Source: Maritimibacter sp. DP1N21-5 (GTDB lineage: Bacteria > Pseudomonadota > Alphaproteobacteria > Rhodobacterales > Rhodobacteraceae). Taken from it: DNA of 64,000 nucleotides. Shown here piece after piece: positions 36,658 through 46,443 of the stretch. The stretch is from positions 1,178,001-1,242,000 of the forward strand of contig NZ_JAHUZF010000006.1 in assembly GCF_019218295.1 (NCBI RefSeq), written 5' to 3'. Position 1 is the first letter of the stretch; each line of letters begins with the position of its first letter. The notes beneath the pieces were generated by a model that had not been told where the DNA came from, did not search any database, and worked only from the letters and a program-made list of their open reading frames with translations. The translations under genes and the position numbers were made by a program.

Positions 36658-38130
36658 ATGTCCCACGGCGAGAAGACCCTGCCGCCCGCCCATCCCTTCG
36701 ACGACGACAAGCTCAAGGAAGAGTGCGGCGTCTACGGTGTGGTGGGCCTGACCGACGCCGCGAACTTCGTCGCGCTCGGCCTTCACGCGCTTCAGCACCG
36801 CGGACAGGAAGCCGGCGGGATCGTGAGCTATCACCCCGACCACGGTTTCAACTCGGCCCGCCGCTTCGGCTACGTCCGCGACAACTTCACCAAGGCGTCG
36901 TTGATGGAGACGCTGCCGGGGCCGCTCTCGATCGGCCATGTGCGTTATTCGACCGCCGGGTCCAAGGCCGCCGCGATCCGCGACGTGCAGCCGTTCTTCG
37001 GCGAGTTTTCCATGGGCGGCGCGGCGATCGCGCACAACGGCAACATCACCAACGCCGACGAGCTGCGCAAGGATCTCATCTCGCGCGGGTCGATCTTCCA
37101 GTCGTCCTCCGATTCGGAGTGCATCATTCACCTGATGGCCCGCTCCATGTCGCGCACCATCGCGGAGCGGCTCGAAGATGCGCTGCGTCAGGTTGAAGGC
37201 GCCTTCTCGGTCGTGGCCATGACGCGTACCAAGCTCATCGGCGTGCGCGATCCGCTGGGCGTGCGGCCCTTGGTGCTGGGCCAGCTTGGCGACGGCTGGG
37301 TGCTGTCGTCGGAAACCTGCGCGCTGGATATCATCGGGGCGAAGTTCGTCCGCGAGATCGAGCCGGGCGAGATGGTCGTCATCGACCACAACGGCGTCGA
37401 CAGCCGCCGCCCCTTCCGCCCGCAGAAATCGCGCTTCTGCATCTTCGAGCATGTCTATTTCTCGCGGCCCGATTCCATCATCGGCGGCCGGTCGGTTTAT
37501 GAGACCCGCCGCCAGATCGGTGTCGAGCTGGCCCGCGAGACACCGGTGGACGCCGACCTCGTCTGTCCCGTGCCCGACAGCGGCACGCCAGCGGCGATCG
37601 GGTTCTCTCAGGAATCGGGCATCCCCTTCGCGCTCGGCATCACGCGCAACCAGTATATGGGCCGGACCTTCATCGAGCCGACCGAGCAGATCCGCAACAT
37701 GGGCGTGCGGCTCAAGCTCAACGTCAACCGTTCGCTGATCCAAGGCAAACGCGTCATTCTCGTGGACGACTCGGTGGTGCGCGGCACGACCTCGCGCAAG
37801 ATCAAGGACATGATCCTCGACGCCGGCGCGGCCGAAGTGCATTTCCGCATCGCCTCCCCTCCGACCGCATGGCCCTGTTTCTACGGCGTCGACACGCCCG
37901 AACGGGACAAGCTGCTGGCCGCCAACATGAGCGAGGACGAGATGCGCGATTATCTCGAAGTCGACAGTCTGAAGTTCATTTCGCTCGACGGTCTATATCG
38001 TGCCGCTGGCGAAGCAAACGGGCGCAACGCCAGGCACCCGCAGTATTGCGACGCCTGTTTCTCGGGCGAATACCCGGTGGCGCCGCGTGACATGATCGCC
38101 AAGGGATTCGCGCTGAAGGCCGCCGAATAG
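36658..38130 (+). CDS. purF: Amidophosphoribosyltransferase
   Basis: 490 residues. The N-terminal glutaminase nucleophile is Cys23 in EECGVYGVVG, exposed after removal of a short propeptide, followed by HRGQEAGGIVS and IGHVRYST. The PRPP-binding motif VILVDDSVVRGTT lies at about 366-378. First committed step of purine synthesis (PRPP plus glutamine to phosphoribosylamine). The start could be TTG 36637. Co-directional with cvpA; a terminator follows at 38162. Confidence 0.96.
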   Translation: MSHGEKTLPPAHPFDDDKLKEECGVYGVVGLTDAANFVALGLHALQHRGQEAGGIVSYHPDHGFNSARRFGYVRDNFTKASLMETLPGPLSIGHVRYSTAGSKAAAIRDVQPFFGEFSMGGAAIAHNGNITNADELRKDLISRGSIFQSSSDSECIIHLMARSMSRTIAERLEDALRQVEGAFSVVAMTRTKLIGVRDPLGVRPLVLGQLGDGWVLSSETCALDIIGAKFVREIEPGEMVVIDHNGVDSRRPFRPQKSRFCIFEHVYFSRPDSIIGGRSVYETRRQIGVELARETPVDADLVCPVPDSGTPAAIGFSQESGIPFALGITRNQYMGRTFIEPTEQIRNMGVRLKLNVNRSLIQGKRVILVDDSVVRGTTSRKIKDMILDAGAAEVHFRIASPPTAWPCFYGVDTPERDKLLAANMSEDEMRDYLEVDSLKFISLDGLYRAAGEANGRNARHPQYCDACFSGEYPVAPRDMIAKGFALKAAE

Positions 38131-38161
38131 CGCCACCGCGCCGGCAGAAAACCGAATGAGC

Positions 38162-38199
38162 ACAAGGACCGTCGGCGCTTACCCGCCCGCGGTCCTTGT
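38162..38199 (+). terminator. purF terminator
   Basis: ACAAGGACCG pairs with CGGTCCTTGT across an 18-base loop, followed by CGTTTC. Confidence 0.7.
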
Positions 38200-38317
38200 C
38201 GTTTCGGCGAAGCCCTGCCCAGAGTTTCCACGCCTCTTTCCCCTGCTCTGAACCTGTTGTTTACCCGCCGCCCGTAGTTTCGCGAGGTCCACTCCCTCGC
38301 CAACCAGAGGTGACAAC

Positions 38318-38605
38318 ATGGCAGATGCCACCACCGCGCCCGTCGGCGGCGCGACCAATGAGATCGTGTCGACGAACGCCACCAAGACCGGAGAGCTTCC
38401 GCTGGATCGGGTGTCGCTCATCGGGATCATGGGCAAACCGGCCGAGAAGAAGGCGCTCTTTCGCATGACGCGGGGCGATATCCTGACCGTGACGCGCGGG
38501 GAGAAGACCAATTTCGGCACAATTTCCGAGATCACCGACGCGGGCGTCGTGATCCTGCGCAATACCGGCAACTCCGTATTCGTGCCGCCCGTCCCACTGG
38601 GCTAG
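38318..38605 (+). CDS. 95-residue hypothetical protein, GspC/PilP-like pattern
   Basis: MADATTAP..., then LDRVSLIGIMGKPAEKKALFRMTRGDILTVTRGEKTNFGTISEITDAGVVIL. The run 'LIGI...ALFR...GD...V..G....G.I..I...GVVI' resembles the small beta domain of GspC or PilP proteins. No signal peptide is seen and no secretion genes are near, so the likeness may be only structural. AGAGGTG precedes ATG 38318, a good site. Function unknown. Confidence 0.7.
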   Translation: MADATTAPVGGATNEIVSTNATKTGELPLDRVSLIGIMGKPAEKKALFRMTRGDILTVTRGEKTNFGTISEITDAGVVILRNTGNSVFVPPVPLG

Positions 38606-38678
38606 GCGAGAACCGCTTGAGCGGCGGGCGGTCCCGTCGTCAGAATAGCGGTGAGATACGGAAGAACAGGACTGCGCG

Positions 38679-39053
38679 ATGACAGCCAAGCCGACGACGC
38701 ATGAAGAGTATCTCGCCACATTGCGCGAGGACCAACGCGAGGCGCTGGTCGCGCTCGGTGCACGTATCGACGCGCGGCTGCCCGGGTATGCCCATTGCGT
38801 GAGCTATGCGATGCCGGCCTGGCGCCCGGCGCAGGCCAAGGGGTCGAAGGACATCGTGATCGGCATGGCGGCCTTCTCGCGCAATCTGGGCCTCTATCCC
38901 TATTCGGGTTCGATCATGCCGCATGTCGCCGAACGGGCGCAGGCTGCGGGGTTCACCACGTCCAAGTCCGGCTTCACCTTCAAACCGGACCAGCCCCCGC
39001 CCGACTGGCTCCTCGACGAGGTCATCGCGCTGCGTCTGGCTGAGATCGGCTGA
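38679..39053 (+). CDS. DUF1801 (YdhG-like) protein
   Basis: 124 residues. EYLATLREDQREALVALGARIDARLPGYAHCVSYAMPAWR and the later LGLYPYSGSIMPHVAERAQAAGFTTSKSGFTF match DUF1801/YdhG, small alpha-beta proteins related to the frataxin-like fold. Role unknown. It lies between the small hypothetical and the short-chain dehydrogenase relative; each has its own upstream gap. Confidence 0.88.
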   Translation: MTAKPTTHEEYLATLREDQREALVALGARIDARLPGYAHCVSYAMPAWRPAQAKGSKDIVIGMAAFSRNLGLYPYSGSIMPHVAERAQAAGFTTSKSGFTFKPDQPPPDWLLDEVIALRLAEIG

Positions 39054-39246
39054 CAGGGCATCCCGAGACCTCCGAGATCGACCTACGCATCTCAAACCCG
39101 GTCGTCGGCCAATCCTCGCCAACCGCATAGCGGTTCCGGCCAGTTGGCGTCGCTTCTTTGCATCATTCCTCCCCCGCGCCGTCCGGCCCCCACTGGACAG
39201 GCCCTTGGCCCGATGGAATAGACGCCGCAAAGTTCCGGAGACCACC

Positions 39247-39915
39247 ATGCAAGACACTGCCGCCCCGTCCGAGAAGATCGCCCTCATCACCGGGGCCTCG
39301 CGCGGCATAGGCGCGGCTCTGGCCGAAGCTCTGGCCCCCGACTACCACATCGTCGCGGTCGCGCGGACGACGGGCGCGCTGGAAGAGGTGGACGACCGGA
39401 TCAAGGCCAAGGGCGGCGACGCCACTCTCGCCCCGATGGACATCACCGAAGACCACGCGATGCAGCAGCTCTGCCGTGCAATCCACGAACGCTGGGGCAA
39501 GGTGGACCTGTGGATCCATTCGGCCATCGAGCCGCAACAGCTCATGCCCACTGACCACGTCGCGCTCGCGCCCAAGGACTGGGCCAAGTCGCTCGCCGTC
39601 AACGTCGATGCCACCGCCCGGCTCATGGCCTATGTCTCGCCGCTCCTTGGCGCCACTGGCACCGCCGTCTTCTTCCACGACGATCACGCAGGCGAAAAGT
39701 TCTTCGGGGCCTACGGCGCGACCAAGGCCGCCCAGATGGCGCTCGCCAGGTCATGGCAGGCCGAGACCGCCGCGATCGGCCCCAAGGTCCGGATCGTGAG
39801 CCCCCGACCGCTCGCCACGGCCATGCGCGCGCGGTTCCACCCGTCCGAGGATCGCTTGGGCCTCGCGAAACCGGCGGACGAAGCGCAAAGGCTCCTCCCC
39901 GAAATTCTCGAGTAG
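39247..39915 (+). CDS. Short-chain dehydrogenase/reductase relative lacking the usual serine
   Basis: 222 residues. The glycine-rich TGASRGIGAAL near residue 16 and the YGATK motif (Tyr156, Lys160) place it in the SDR family, and it ends in QRLLPEILE. The strand that normally carries the catalytic serine reads TAVFFHDDHAGEKFFGAYG, with no serine there, so activity may be altered or absent. GGAG lies six bases before ATG 39247. It is followed after 6 bp by an uncharacterised membrane protein. Confidence 0.88.
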   Translation: MQDTAAPSEKIALITGASRGIGAALAEALAPDYHIVAVARTTGALEEVDDRIKAKGGDATLAPMDITEDHAMQQLCRAIHERWGKVDLWIHSAIEPQQLMPTDHVALAPKDWAKSLAVNVDATARLMAYVSPLLGATGTAVFFHDDHAGEKFFGAYGATKAAQMALARSWQAETAAIGPKVRIVSPRPLATAMRARFHPSEDRLGLAKPADEAQRLLPEILE

Positions 39916-39921
39916 GCCGCC

Positions 39922-40686
39922 ATGGCGCTGACCCTGTCACTGGCGCTGTTCTTTCTCGTCGCGCTCGACCTGATCCGCGGCTCCCGGCAACCACGCGTCT
40001 TTCTGCAGATACGCTTCGTGCTGGGCTGCCTGATCGGCGGAGCCTATCTCGGCATCCTGGCGCTTTCGCGCGACGGGCTGTCGTCTTTGCTGCCGGGCCT
40101 CGTCGCGGCGCTTCCCACGCTCTATATCCTCTGGGCCGCATCGCAGGATCGGCTCCTGCGCCGGCTGATCTTCGCGGCCGTCATGATTGCGGTCTTCTTC
40201 CTCGCCTCCTCGATTGCCCTGTCGTCGCCCGGTGCGCTGCTGAATGGCGACCCCCATCCCTTCGCGGTCATCGGGGGCGGCTGCCTTACGGCGGCGGCCG
40301 TTGCGCTCATCCTTCCTCCGGCCCGGTCGCCACGCCTCGGATGGGCGCGCGGCACGGGCTTTGCCGTCCTCGTGGCGCCGCTGCCCATCCTCCTGGCAGG
40401 CTGGGCGACGATCGCCCTCTGGATGGAGCGCGAGGCCCGTTCCGTCTTTCCAACGGAACGCATCTGTTTCGCCCAACCCAACAGCCGCCAGACCGCCCAT
40501 GCCTATGCGCTCGTGCCGGGCGACGTGCTTTTCGGACGCGACTACCGCGGCGCAACCCGCGCCTGGGTGCTCATCGGCCCGGAGGGCGGGCGCTGGACCC
40601 ACCACTGGAGCTTCGGCACGGGTCAGTTTTCCCCCAATACCTCCCGGGCCTTCTTGTTCGACGCGCCACGCTTCCCGAAATGCTGA
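39922..40686 (+). CDS. Multi-spanning membrane protein of unknown function
   Basis: 254 residues. At least five hydrophobic segments fill the first two thirds (LSLALFFLVALDLI, VLGCLIGGAYLGILAL, LIFAAVMIAVFFLASSIAL, GCLTAAAVALIL, GFAVLVAPLPILLAGWATIAL). The C-terminal part is soluble (ICFAQPNSRQTAHAYALVPGDVLFGRDYRGATRAWVLIGP) and ends in a cysteine. No family recognised. Six bases after the SDR-like gene, so probably cotranscribed. Confidence 0.7.
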   Translation: MALTLSLALFFLVALDLIRGSRQPRVFLQIRFVLGCLIGGAYLGILALSRDGLSSLLPGLVAALPTLYILWAASQDRLLRRLIFAAVMIAVFFLASSIALSSPGALLNGDPHPFAVIGGGCLTAAAVALILPPARSPRLGWARGTGFAVLVAPLPILLAGWATIALWMEREARSVFPTERICFAQPNSRQTAHAYALVPGDVLFGRDYRGATRAWVLIGPEGGRWTHHWSFGTGQFSPNTSRAFLFDAPRFPKC

Positions 40687-40755
40687 GGCGTTTTTCCGCC
40701 GTTCCCTTGTGACGCTTTCGCCCCCCGTCTATTGAGAAGGAAGCAAGGGATAAAG

Positions 40756-41541
40756 ATGCGCATACTCATCACGAACGACGACGGAATCAACGCTCCGGGC
40801 CTCAAGGTGGCCGAGGCGATCGCCGCCGAGGTGGCCGGACCCGAAGGCGAAGTCTGGGTCGTCGCGCCTGCCTTTGAACAATCGGGCGTCGGCCATTGCA
40901 TCAGCTATTCCCACCCCATGCTCGTGGCCGAACTTGGCCCACGCCGCTTCGCCGCCGAAGGCAGCCCTGCGGACTGTGTCCTGGCCGCCATCGGGGACAT
41001 CCTGCCGGGGCGGCCCGACCTCATCCTGTCGGGTGTGAACCGGGGCAACAACTGCGCCGACAACGCGCTTTATTCAGGCACGCTGGGCGGGGCGATGGAA
41101 GGCGCGCTCCAGACCATTCCCGCGATTGCCCTGTCGCAATTCCTTGGTCCCGCGACTGCCGGGCTCGACGACCCCTTCGAAGCCTCCGCCACCCATGGCG
41201 CGGAGGTCGTGCGCCGGCTGATCCATCGGGCCCCTTGGCAGGAAACCGCCGACTACCGCCTGTTCTACAATGTGAATTTTCCGCCTGTCGCGGCGAAGGA
41301 CGTGAAGGGACTTCGCGCCGCCGCACAGGGCTGGCGTCCGGAGAGCTTCTTCGGGATCGAACCGACCTTTTCGCCCTCGGGCCGGCGATTCGTCTGGATC
41401 AAGGGTGGGCCGCAGCACCAGCCAACGAAGCCCGGCACCGATGTCGCCGTGAACCTTGACGGCTATGTTTCGGTGACGCCGATGCGCGCCGATCTCACCG
41501 CCCATGACGCGCTCGCGGATCTGTCCGAGGCGCTTTCATGA
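40756..41541 (+). CDS. surE: 5'/3'-nucleotidase SurE
   Basis: 261 residues. [16 protein letters not shown] carries the metal-binding Asp-Asp pair, and [25 protein letters not shown] the second conserved block. SurE removes phosphate from nucleoside monophosphates. AAGGGA precedes ATG 40756. Overlap ATGA with pcm, and the surE-pcm-nlpD order is the same as in E. coli. Confidence 0.96.
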   Translation: MRILITNDDGINAPGLKVAEAIAAEVAGPEGEVWVVAPAFEQSGVGHCISYSHPMLVAELGPRRFAAEGSPADCVLAAIGDILPGRPDLILSGVNRGNNCADNALYSGTLGGAMEGALQTIPAIALSQFLGPATAGLDDPFEASATHGAEVVRRLIHRAPWQETADYRLFYNVNFPPVAAKDVKGLRAAAQGWRPESFFGIEPTFSPSGRRFVWIKGGPQHQPTKPGTDVAVNLDGYVSVTPMRADLTAHDALADLSEALS

Positions 41542-42194
41542 CCGAGGACGCCCCCCGCGACGACGCCGAGCGGAAGATGCAGTTCCTGTTCCACCTGCGC
41601 CAGCGCGGTGTCACGAATAGCCGTGTTTTACAGGCGATGGAGGCCATCGACCGGGGGCTCTTCGTGCGCGGGCTCTTTGCCGGGCGCGCCTATGACGACA
41701 CGCCCCTTCCGATCGCGTCGGGCCAGACGATCAGCCAGCCCTCCGTCGTAGGGCTCATGACGCAGGCGCTCGACGTGCAGCCGCGCGACAAGGTGCTCGA
41801 GGTCGGCACCGGCTCCGGTTATCAGGCCGCGATCCTCGCCAAGCTCGCCCGCCGCGTCTACACCGTCGACCGCCACCGCACGCTGGTTCAGGGCGCGCGG
41901 GCCGTCTTCGAGGATCTCGGGCTTCACACGATCACGGCGATCACGGGCGACGGCAGCTTCGGATTGCCCGAACAAGCCCCCTTCGACCGCATCATCGTGA
42001 CCGCCGCGGCCGAGGATCCGCCCGGCCCCCTATTGGCTCAGTTGGCCGTTGGCGGTATCATGGTCCTACCGGTGGGTCAGTCGGACACCGTGCAGAGCCT
42101 GATCAAGGTAACGCGCAACGAAAACGGGTTCGACTACGAAGAAATCCTGCCGGTCCGCTTCGTGCCTCTTGTGGAGGGGCTCGCCTCGGACTAG
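41538..42194 (+). CDS. pcm: Protein-L-isoaspartate O-methyltransferase
   Basis: 218 residues. [15 protein letters not shown] and [26 protein letters not shown] are the Pcm substrate loop and SAM-binding motif. It methylates isoaspartyl residues to start repair of damaged proteins. Overlaps surE by four bases. nlpD follows 94 bp later. Confidence 0.96.
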   Translation: MTEDAPRDDAERKMQFLFHLRQRGVTNSRVLQAMEAIDRGLFVRGLFAGRAYDDTPLPIASGQTISQPSVVGLMTQALDVQPRDKVLEVGTGSGYQAAILAKLARRVYTVDRHRTLVQGARAVFEDLGLHTITAITGDGSFGLPEQAPFDRIIVTAAAEDPPGPLLAQLAVGGIMVLPVGQSDTVQSLIKVTRNENGFDYEEILPVRFVPLVEGLASD

Positions 42195-42288
42195 GTCCGC
42201 CGACGGACCCGATCTAGGCATGATATCGGAGCGGGACGAGGCAGTAGGACACGACCTGCTTTGGCAGGTCCCAGAAGAGGGCAGAGCG

Positions 42289-43461
42289 ATGGATTTCCGG
42301 CGCATTGGATGGACAACGGCGGGCCGTTTCGGGATCGCAGGGGTGAGCCTTTTGGCACTGGCCGCCTGCGAAAGCGGAATCGAGAACTTCGACCCGGACC
42401 TGCGCCGGTTCGGCCCCGGCTTCTCGACCGCCGAAGCGGCTCAATCGGCCGCAGCCAGCCGCCCGACACCGGATGCGCGGGGCGTCATCTCCTATCCGAA
42501 TTACCAGGTCGCCGTAGCCCGCTCCGGCGACACGATGACGACGCTCTCGCAGCGGATCGGTCTGCCGGAGAGCGAACTTGCCCGGTTCAACGGCCTGTCC
42601 GACGGCGCGCCCCTGCGTGAGGGCGAGATCATCGCCCTGCCCCGTCGCGTGGCCGAAAGCGGCGGCGGGTCCGGCGCGGTCGATGTGACCACCATCGCCG
42701 GCCAGGCGCTCGACCGGGTCGGCAGCGGATCGGGCGGAAGCCAGGCGACGATGGTCCAGGCCACCCCCTCGGCTCCCACCGGGAACGAACCCACGCGCCA
42801 TCAGGTCGTGCGCGGCGAAACCGCCTATTCCATCGCGCGGCTCTATGGCGTCTCGGTCCGGTCGCTCGCGGAGTGGAACAGCCTCGACGCCTCGCTCACG
42901 GTGCGTGACGGGCAATACCTGCTGATCCCGACCGGCGGGAACGCGCGGGTTGCGGCCGCCAGTGTCGACACCTCGTCACAGCCCGGCGCCGGATCGGCCG
43001 CGCCTTTGCCGCCCTCTTCGGCAAGCCCTCTGCCGCCTGCCGCCGCCACCACCACCAGCACGATCGAGGCGACCCCGGCGTCGCCAGAGATGGCCGGCAG
43101 CCGCACCCAATCTGCCGCCATGGCCATGCCTGTGGCGGGAAGCATCGTGGGCGCCTATGTGAAGGGCAAGTCGGACGGGATCGACATCTCGGCCCCCGCC
43201 GGGACCCCGGTCAAGGCGGCCCAGTCGGGCACCGTCGCCGCGATCACGCGCGACACCGACAACGTGCCGATCCTCGTCCTGCGCCACGAGGGCAGCCTTT
43301 TGACCGTCTATGCCGGGATCGACAACATCACGGTCGCCAAAGGCGCGACGGTGAGCCAGGGACAGGCCATCGCGCAGGTGCGCAAAGCCGAGAACCCGAC
43401 GCTCCATTTCCAGGTGCGCCAAGGCACGGCCAGCGTCGATCCGATGAAATACCTCAACTGA
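42289..43461 (+). CDS. nlpD: NlpD-like LysM/M23 lipoprotein, probably non-catalytic
   Basis: 390 residues. The N terminus has a lipobox (LLALAAC, Cys near residue 26). Two LysM domains (about 72-121 and 170-216) bind peptidoglycan. A proline/serine-rich linker leads to a C-terminal M23 (LytM) domain (about 283-390). There the usual zinc ligands are missing: the HxG(I/V)D block reads KSDGIDI and HLHFQ reads TLHFQ. This is the degenerate form found in E. coli NlpD/EnvC, which activate amidases at the division site. Third gene of surE-pcm-nlpD. Confidence 0.9.
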   Translation: MDFRRIGWTTAGRFGIAGVSLLALAACESGIENFDPDLRRFGPGFSTAEAAQSAAASRPTPDARGVISYPNYQVAVARSGDTMTTLSQRIGLPESELARFNGLSDGAPLREGEIIALPRRVAESGGGSGAVDVTTIAGQALDRVGSGSGGSQATMVQATPSAPTGNEPTRHQVVRGETAYSIARLYGVSVRSLAEWNSLDASLTVRDGQYLLIPTGGNARVAAASVDTSSQPGAGSAAPLPPSSASPLPPAAATTTSTIEATPASPEMAGSRTQSAAMAMPVAGSIVGAYVKGKSDGIDISAPAGTPVKAAQSGTVAAITRDTDNVPILVLRHEGSLLTVYAGIDNITVAKGATVSQGQAIAQVRKAENPTLHFQVRQGTASVDPMKYLN

Positions 43462-43503
43462 GGGCGCGCGCGGCAGATCCTGTCTGCCACGCTTCCGAAG
43501 ACG

Positions 43504-44964
43504 TCACTCGTCCGCGCGCCCTTTGCCAAGGTGCTTGCGCAACCGGGATGGCGTGGATTTCGTCTTGTTCTTGTAGGGGTTCTTGTCCCCCTGATCGCGC
43601 ATGTAGAGCCGGATCGGCGTGCCCGGCATCTCAAAGGTGTCGCGCAATCCGTTGACAAGATAGCGAGAATAGCTTTCGGGCAACTTGTCCGGCGCCGAGC
43701 ACATCACGACGAAGGCCGGGGGCCGCGTCTTGGCCTGGGTCATATAGCGCAGCTTGATCCTGCGACCGCCGGGGGCTGGCGGCGGGTGCTGCGACACCAT
43801 CTCGCCCAGCCAGGCGTTCAGCTTCGCCGTCGTGACACGACGGTTCCAGATTTCATGCGCCTTGAGAACAGCGGCGTGCAACCGGTCAAGGTTCTTGCCC
43901 GTCTTGGCCGAGATGGTCACGAGCGGCGCGCCGCGAAGCTGCGGCAGGAGCCGTTCGAAGCTGTCGCGCAGCAGCTTGATCTTCTCGTTCTTGTCCTCTT
44001 CCACGTCCCATTTGTTCACCGCGACCACGACCGCGCGCCCCTCGCGTTCGGCAAGGTCGGCGATGCGCAGGTCCTGTTGCTCAAAGGGGATCGCCGCGTC
44101 GAGAAGCACCACGACGACCTCGGCGAACTTGACTGCGCGAAGCCCATCGGCGACAGACAATTTCTCAAGCTTTTCCTGGACTTTCGCCTTCTTCCTCATC
44201 CCCGCCGTATCGAAGATCTTGGTGGGCGTGCCGTGCCAGTCGAAGGTGATGGAAATCGAATCTCGGGTGATCCCTGCCTCGGGTCCGGTCAGCAGGCGAT
44301 CCTCACCGATGAGCTTGTTGATGAGCGTCGACTTCCCTGCATTTGGGCGACCGATGACAGCAACCTGAAGCGGGCGCTGCTTGGTGATCTGACGCGCAGG
44401 AGCATCCTCGTCCTCGTCGGAGACATCCACATCCACCTCGGGCGCGGTTTCTTCGACGCGGGCCGCGGCCTCTGCGACCAGCGGAGCGAGCGCATCGGCC
44501 AGTTCCCCCATCCCTTCGCCGTGCTCGGCAGACAGGCGGATCGGCTCGCCAAGGCCCAGAGACCAGGCCTCGATCACACCGGCATCCGCCGCCTTGCCCT
44601 CGGACTTGTTGGCGGCGAGGATCACATGGGCATTCTTCTTGCGCAGAATCTCTGCGAAGATTTCGTCCGTGGGAAGCACGCCCGCGCGCCCGTCGATGAG
44701 GAAAAGACAGGCGTCCGCCATTTCAACAGCCCGTTCGGTGAGACGACGCATCCGACCCGGCAGGCTGTCGTCGGTCGCGTCCTCGAGCCCGGCCGTGTCG
44801 ATAATGGTAAAGCGCAGTTCGCCCAGACGTGCGTCGCCTTCGCGCAGGTCGCGGGTCACGCCGGGCTGGTCGTCGACCAGCGCAAGGCGGCGACCGACGA
44901 GGCGGTTGAACAGCGTTGATTTGCCGACATTGGGTCGGCCGACGATGGCGAGCGTAAAGGTCAT
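43504..44964 (-). CDS. der: Ribosome-associated GTPase Der (EngA)
   Basis: 486 residues with two tandem GTPase domains: GRPNVGKST near residue 9 and GRPNAGKST at about 208, DTAGLED and DTAGMRKK as G3 motifs, and NKWD in the second domain; then a KH-like C-terminal domain. Essential for 50S ribosome assembly. It follows a BamB-like gene and a YfgM-like gene on the same strand (yfgM-bamB-der order as in E. coli). Confidence 0.97.
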   Translation of the reverse strand: MTFTLAIVGRPNVGKSTLFNRLVGRRLALVDDQPGVTRDLREGDARLGELRFTIIDTAGLEDATDDSLPGRMRRLTERAVEMADACLFLIDGRAGVLPTDEIFAEILRKKNAHVILAANKSEGKAADAGVIEAWSLGLGEPIRLSAEHGEGMGELADALAPLVAEAAARVEETAPEVDVDVSDEDEDAPARQITKQRPLQVAVIGRPNAGKSTLINKLIGEDRLLTGPEAGITRDSISITFDWHGTPTKIFDTAGMRKKAKVQEKLEKLSVADGLRAVKFAEVVVVLLDAAIPFEQQDLRIADLAEREGRAVVVAVNKWDVEEDKNEKIKLLRDSFERLLPQLRGAPLVTISAKTGKNLDRLHAAVLKAHEIWNRRVTTAKLNAWLGEMVSQHPPPAPGGRRIKLRYMTQAKTRPPAFVVMCSAPDKLPESYSRYLVNGLRDTFEMPGTPIRLYMRDQGDKNPYKNKTKSTPSRLRKHLGKGRADE

Positions 44965-45012
44965 GTCTTCGGTCCTGAAGCGATCAAGACGCCCGCTTAC
45001 ATCATTCGGCGC

Positions 45013-46365
45013 TTAACGCAAAGCCACCAGCGTGCCTTTTTCCGTCACGATATAGGCGACCCCGCCGACGATGACCGGACGACTGGCTGCACCGGCGGGC
45101 AAGGCGACCGAAGCGGCCAGCGTCCCGTCGGTGGGCGAGAAGGCGCGCAGGTATCCATCGCCCGAGGCGACCCAGAGACGGCCACCGGCCAGAGTGGGAC
45201 CATAGGAGGGATAGACCGCCTTGCGACGGCGCGGCTTCTCCTTGACGTAGCCCGGCAGAGGCACGCCCCAGATCCGGTCGCCGGTCGACGCATCGACCCG
45301 CACAAGCTCGAGCGTATCGCTGACCATGAAGATCGATCCGCCGGCCACCGTGACCGGGCCCGTGGCACCCTCCGCCGACGTCCAGAGTGCCTGTCCCGAG
45401 GTCGTGACTGCCGTGCCCGCACCCGAAAAGTTCTGGGCGTAGATCGTCGAGCCGGAGACCACCGGCGCGCCCGAGATCTCCGAGACCACCGAATAGCCGC
45501 GTCCAGTGCGCACGCCCTTCACCGGCACGACCCAAGCGGGCTCACCGGTCTGGCGGTTCACGGCGACAAGCGAGCCGATCGAAAAGGGCACGATCACGTT
45601 TTCGCCCGCGATGGCCGGGGCGGCCGACCCCATGAGGCTCGGCTTTGACGGGGTTCCGGGCAACTGCCACTGCACACGACCGTTCGAGGCGGTGACGGCC
45701 AGCAGCCGGTTGTAAGCGTTGAGCACATAAACGGTGCCATCGGCGAACGTGGGCGCGCCCGACCCCGGTGCGCCAAGGTCCTGCCGCCAGATCACCGCAC
45801 CCGAACCCGGGTTGAGCGCGACAAGCTCGCCTCCGCCGGTCGAGGCAAAGACCATGCCCGCGCCATAGGCGAGCCCGCCGGCCGTCGCTTCACCGCCCCG
45901 GTCGCCCGGACGGGTCAGATCAGCGGACCAGAGCGCACCCCCGCCCGTGCTGGTCGCGGTGACCTGCAGGCGGCTGTCCATGGTGAAGACGCGGCCATCG
46001 GCCACGACGGGTTCGGCGGTAACTTTATACTTGCGGGTCGACCCCTGCCCGATCGGGACCGAGAATACGACCTGGGGCGCGGCCGAGAAGGCCAGATGCG
46101 GCACGTTGTGGGAGGGGCCGGCCGCCACACCCGGCCAGGCACCGAGCGAATTCATCGACGCGAGCGAGATGGGCGCGGCCCGGTTCGCATTCGCCTCGGC
46201 CTCGGTCTGCGCGAAGCGCGCGGCTTCGGCTTCGCCGACCACTTCGGGATCGGGTGAGAAGAGCGACTCGCGTTGGCCCTGAAAGATGACTTCCCGTTCG
46301 GCACAGGCCGAAAGCGCGGCCACCGCGCCGATGAGTAGAAGTCGGATCACTGTCGTCCCGGCCAT
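45013..46365 (-). CDS. bamB: BamB-like PQQ-repeat beta-propeller lipoprotein
   Basis: 450 residues. Lipobox LSAC at Cys21. Repeated 'VVADGRVFTMDS...ALWSADL', 'GMVFASTGGGELVALNPGSGAVIWRQDL', 'GTVYVLNAYNRLLAVTASNGRVQWQLPG' units form a PQQ-type beta-propeller, as in BamB of the outer-membrane protein assembly complex. The C-terminal VAYIVTEKGTLVALR closes it. Its position just upstream of der matches E. coli. Confidence 0.92.
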   Translation of the reverse strand: MAGTTVIRLLLIGAVAALSACAEREVIFQGQRESLFSPDPEVVGEAEAARFAQTEAEANANRAAPISLASMNSLGAWPGVAAGPSHNVPHLAFSAAPQVVFSVPIGQGSTRKYKVTAEPVVADGRVFTMDSRLQVTATSTGGGALWSADLTRPGDRGGEATAGGLAYGAGMVFASTGGGELVALNPGSGAVIWRQDLGAPGSGAPTFADGTVYVLNAYNRLLAVTASNGRVQWQLPGTPSKPSLMGSAAPAIAGENVIVPFSIGSLVAVNRQTGEPAWVVPVKGVRTGRGYSVVSEISGAPVVSGSTIYAQNFSGAGTAVTTSGQALWTSAEGATGPVTVAGGSIFMVSDTLELVRVDASTGDRIWGVPLPGYVKEKPRRRKAVYPSYGPTLAGGRLWVASGDGYLRAFSPTDGTLAASVALPAGAASRPVIVGGVAYIVTEKGTLVALR

Positions 46366-46443
46366 CCCGTGCCCCCCGTTTCCGCCCGCCCTCGAGCGTT
46401 CATTGTCGTCGTGCCGGTCCCGGGTCCCGCCCGGAACCCTTGT

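Noticed and set aside
43531..44919. 462-codon plus-strand frame
   Set aside because: Antisense of der; no domain.
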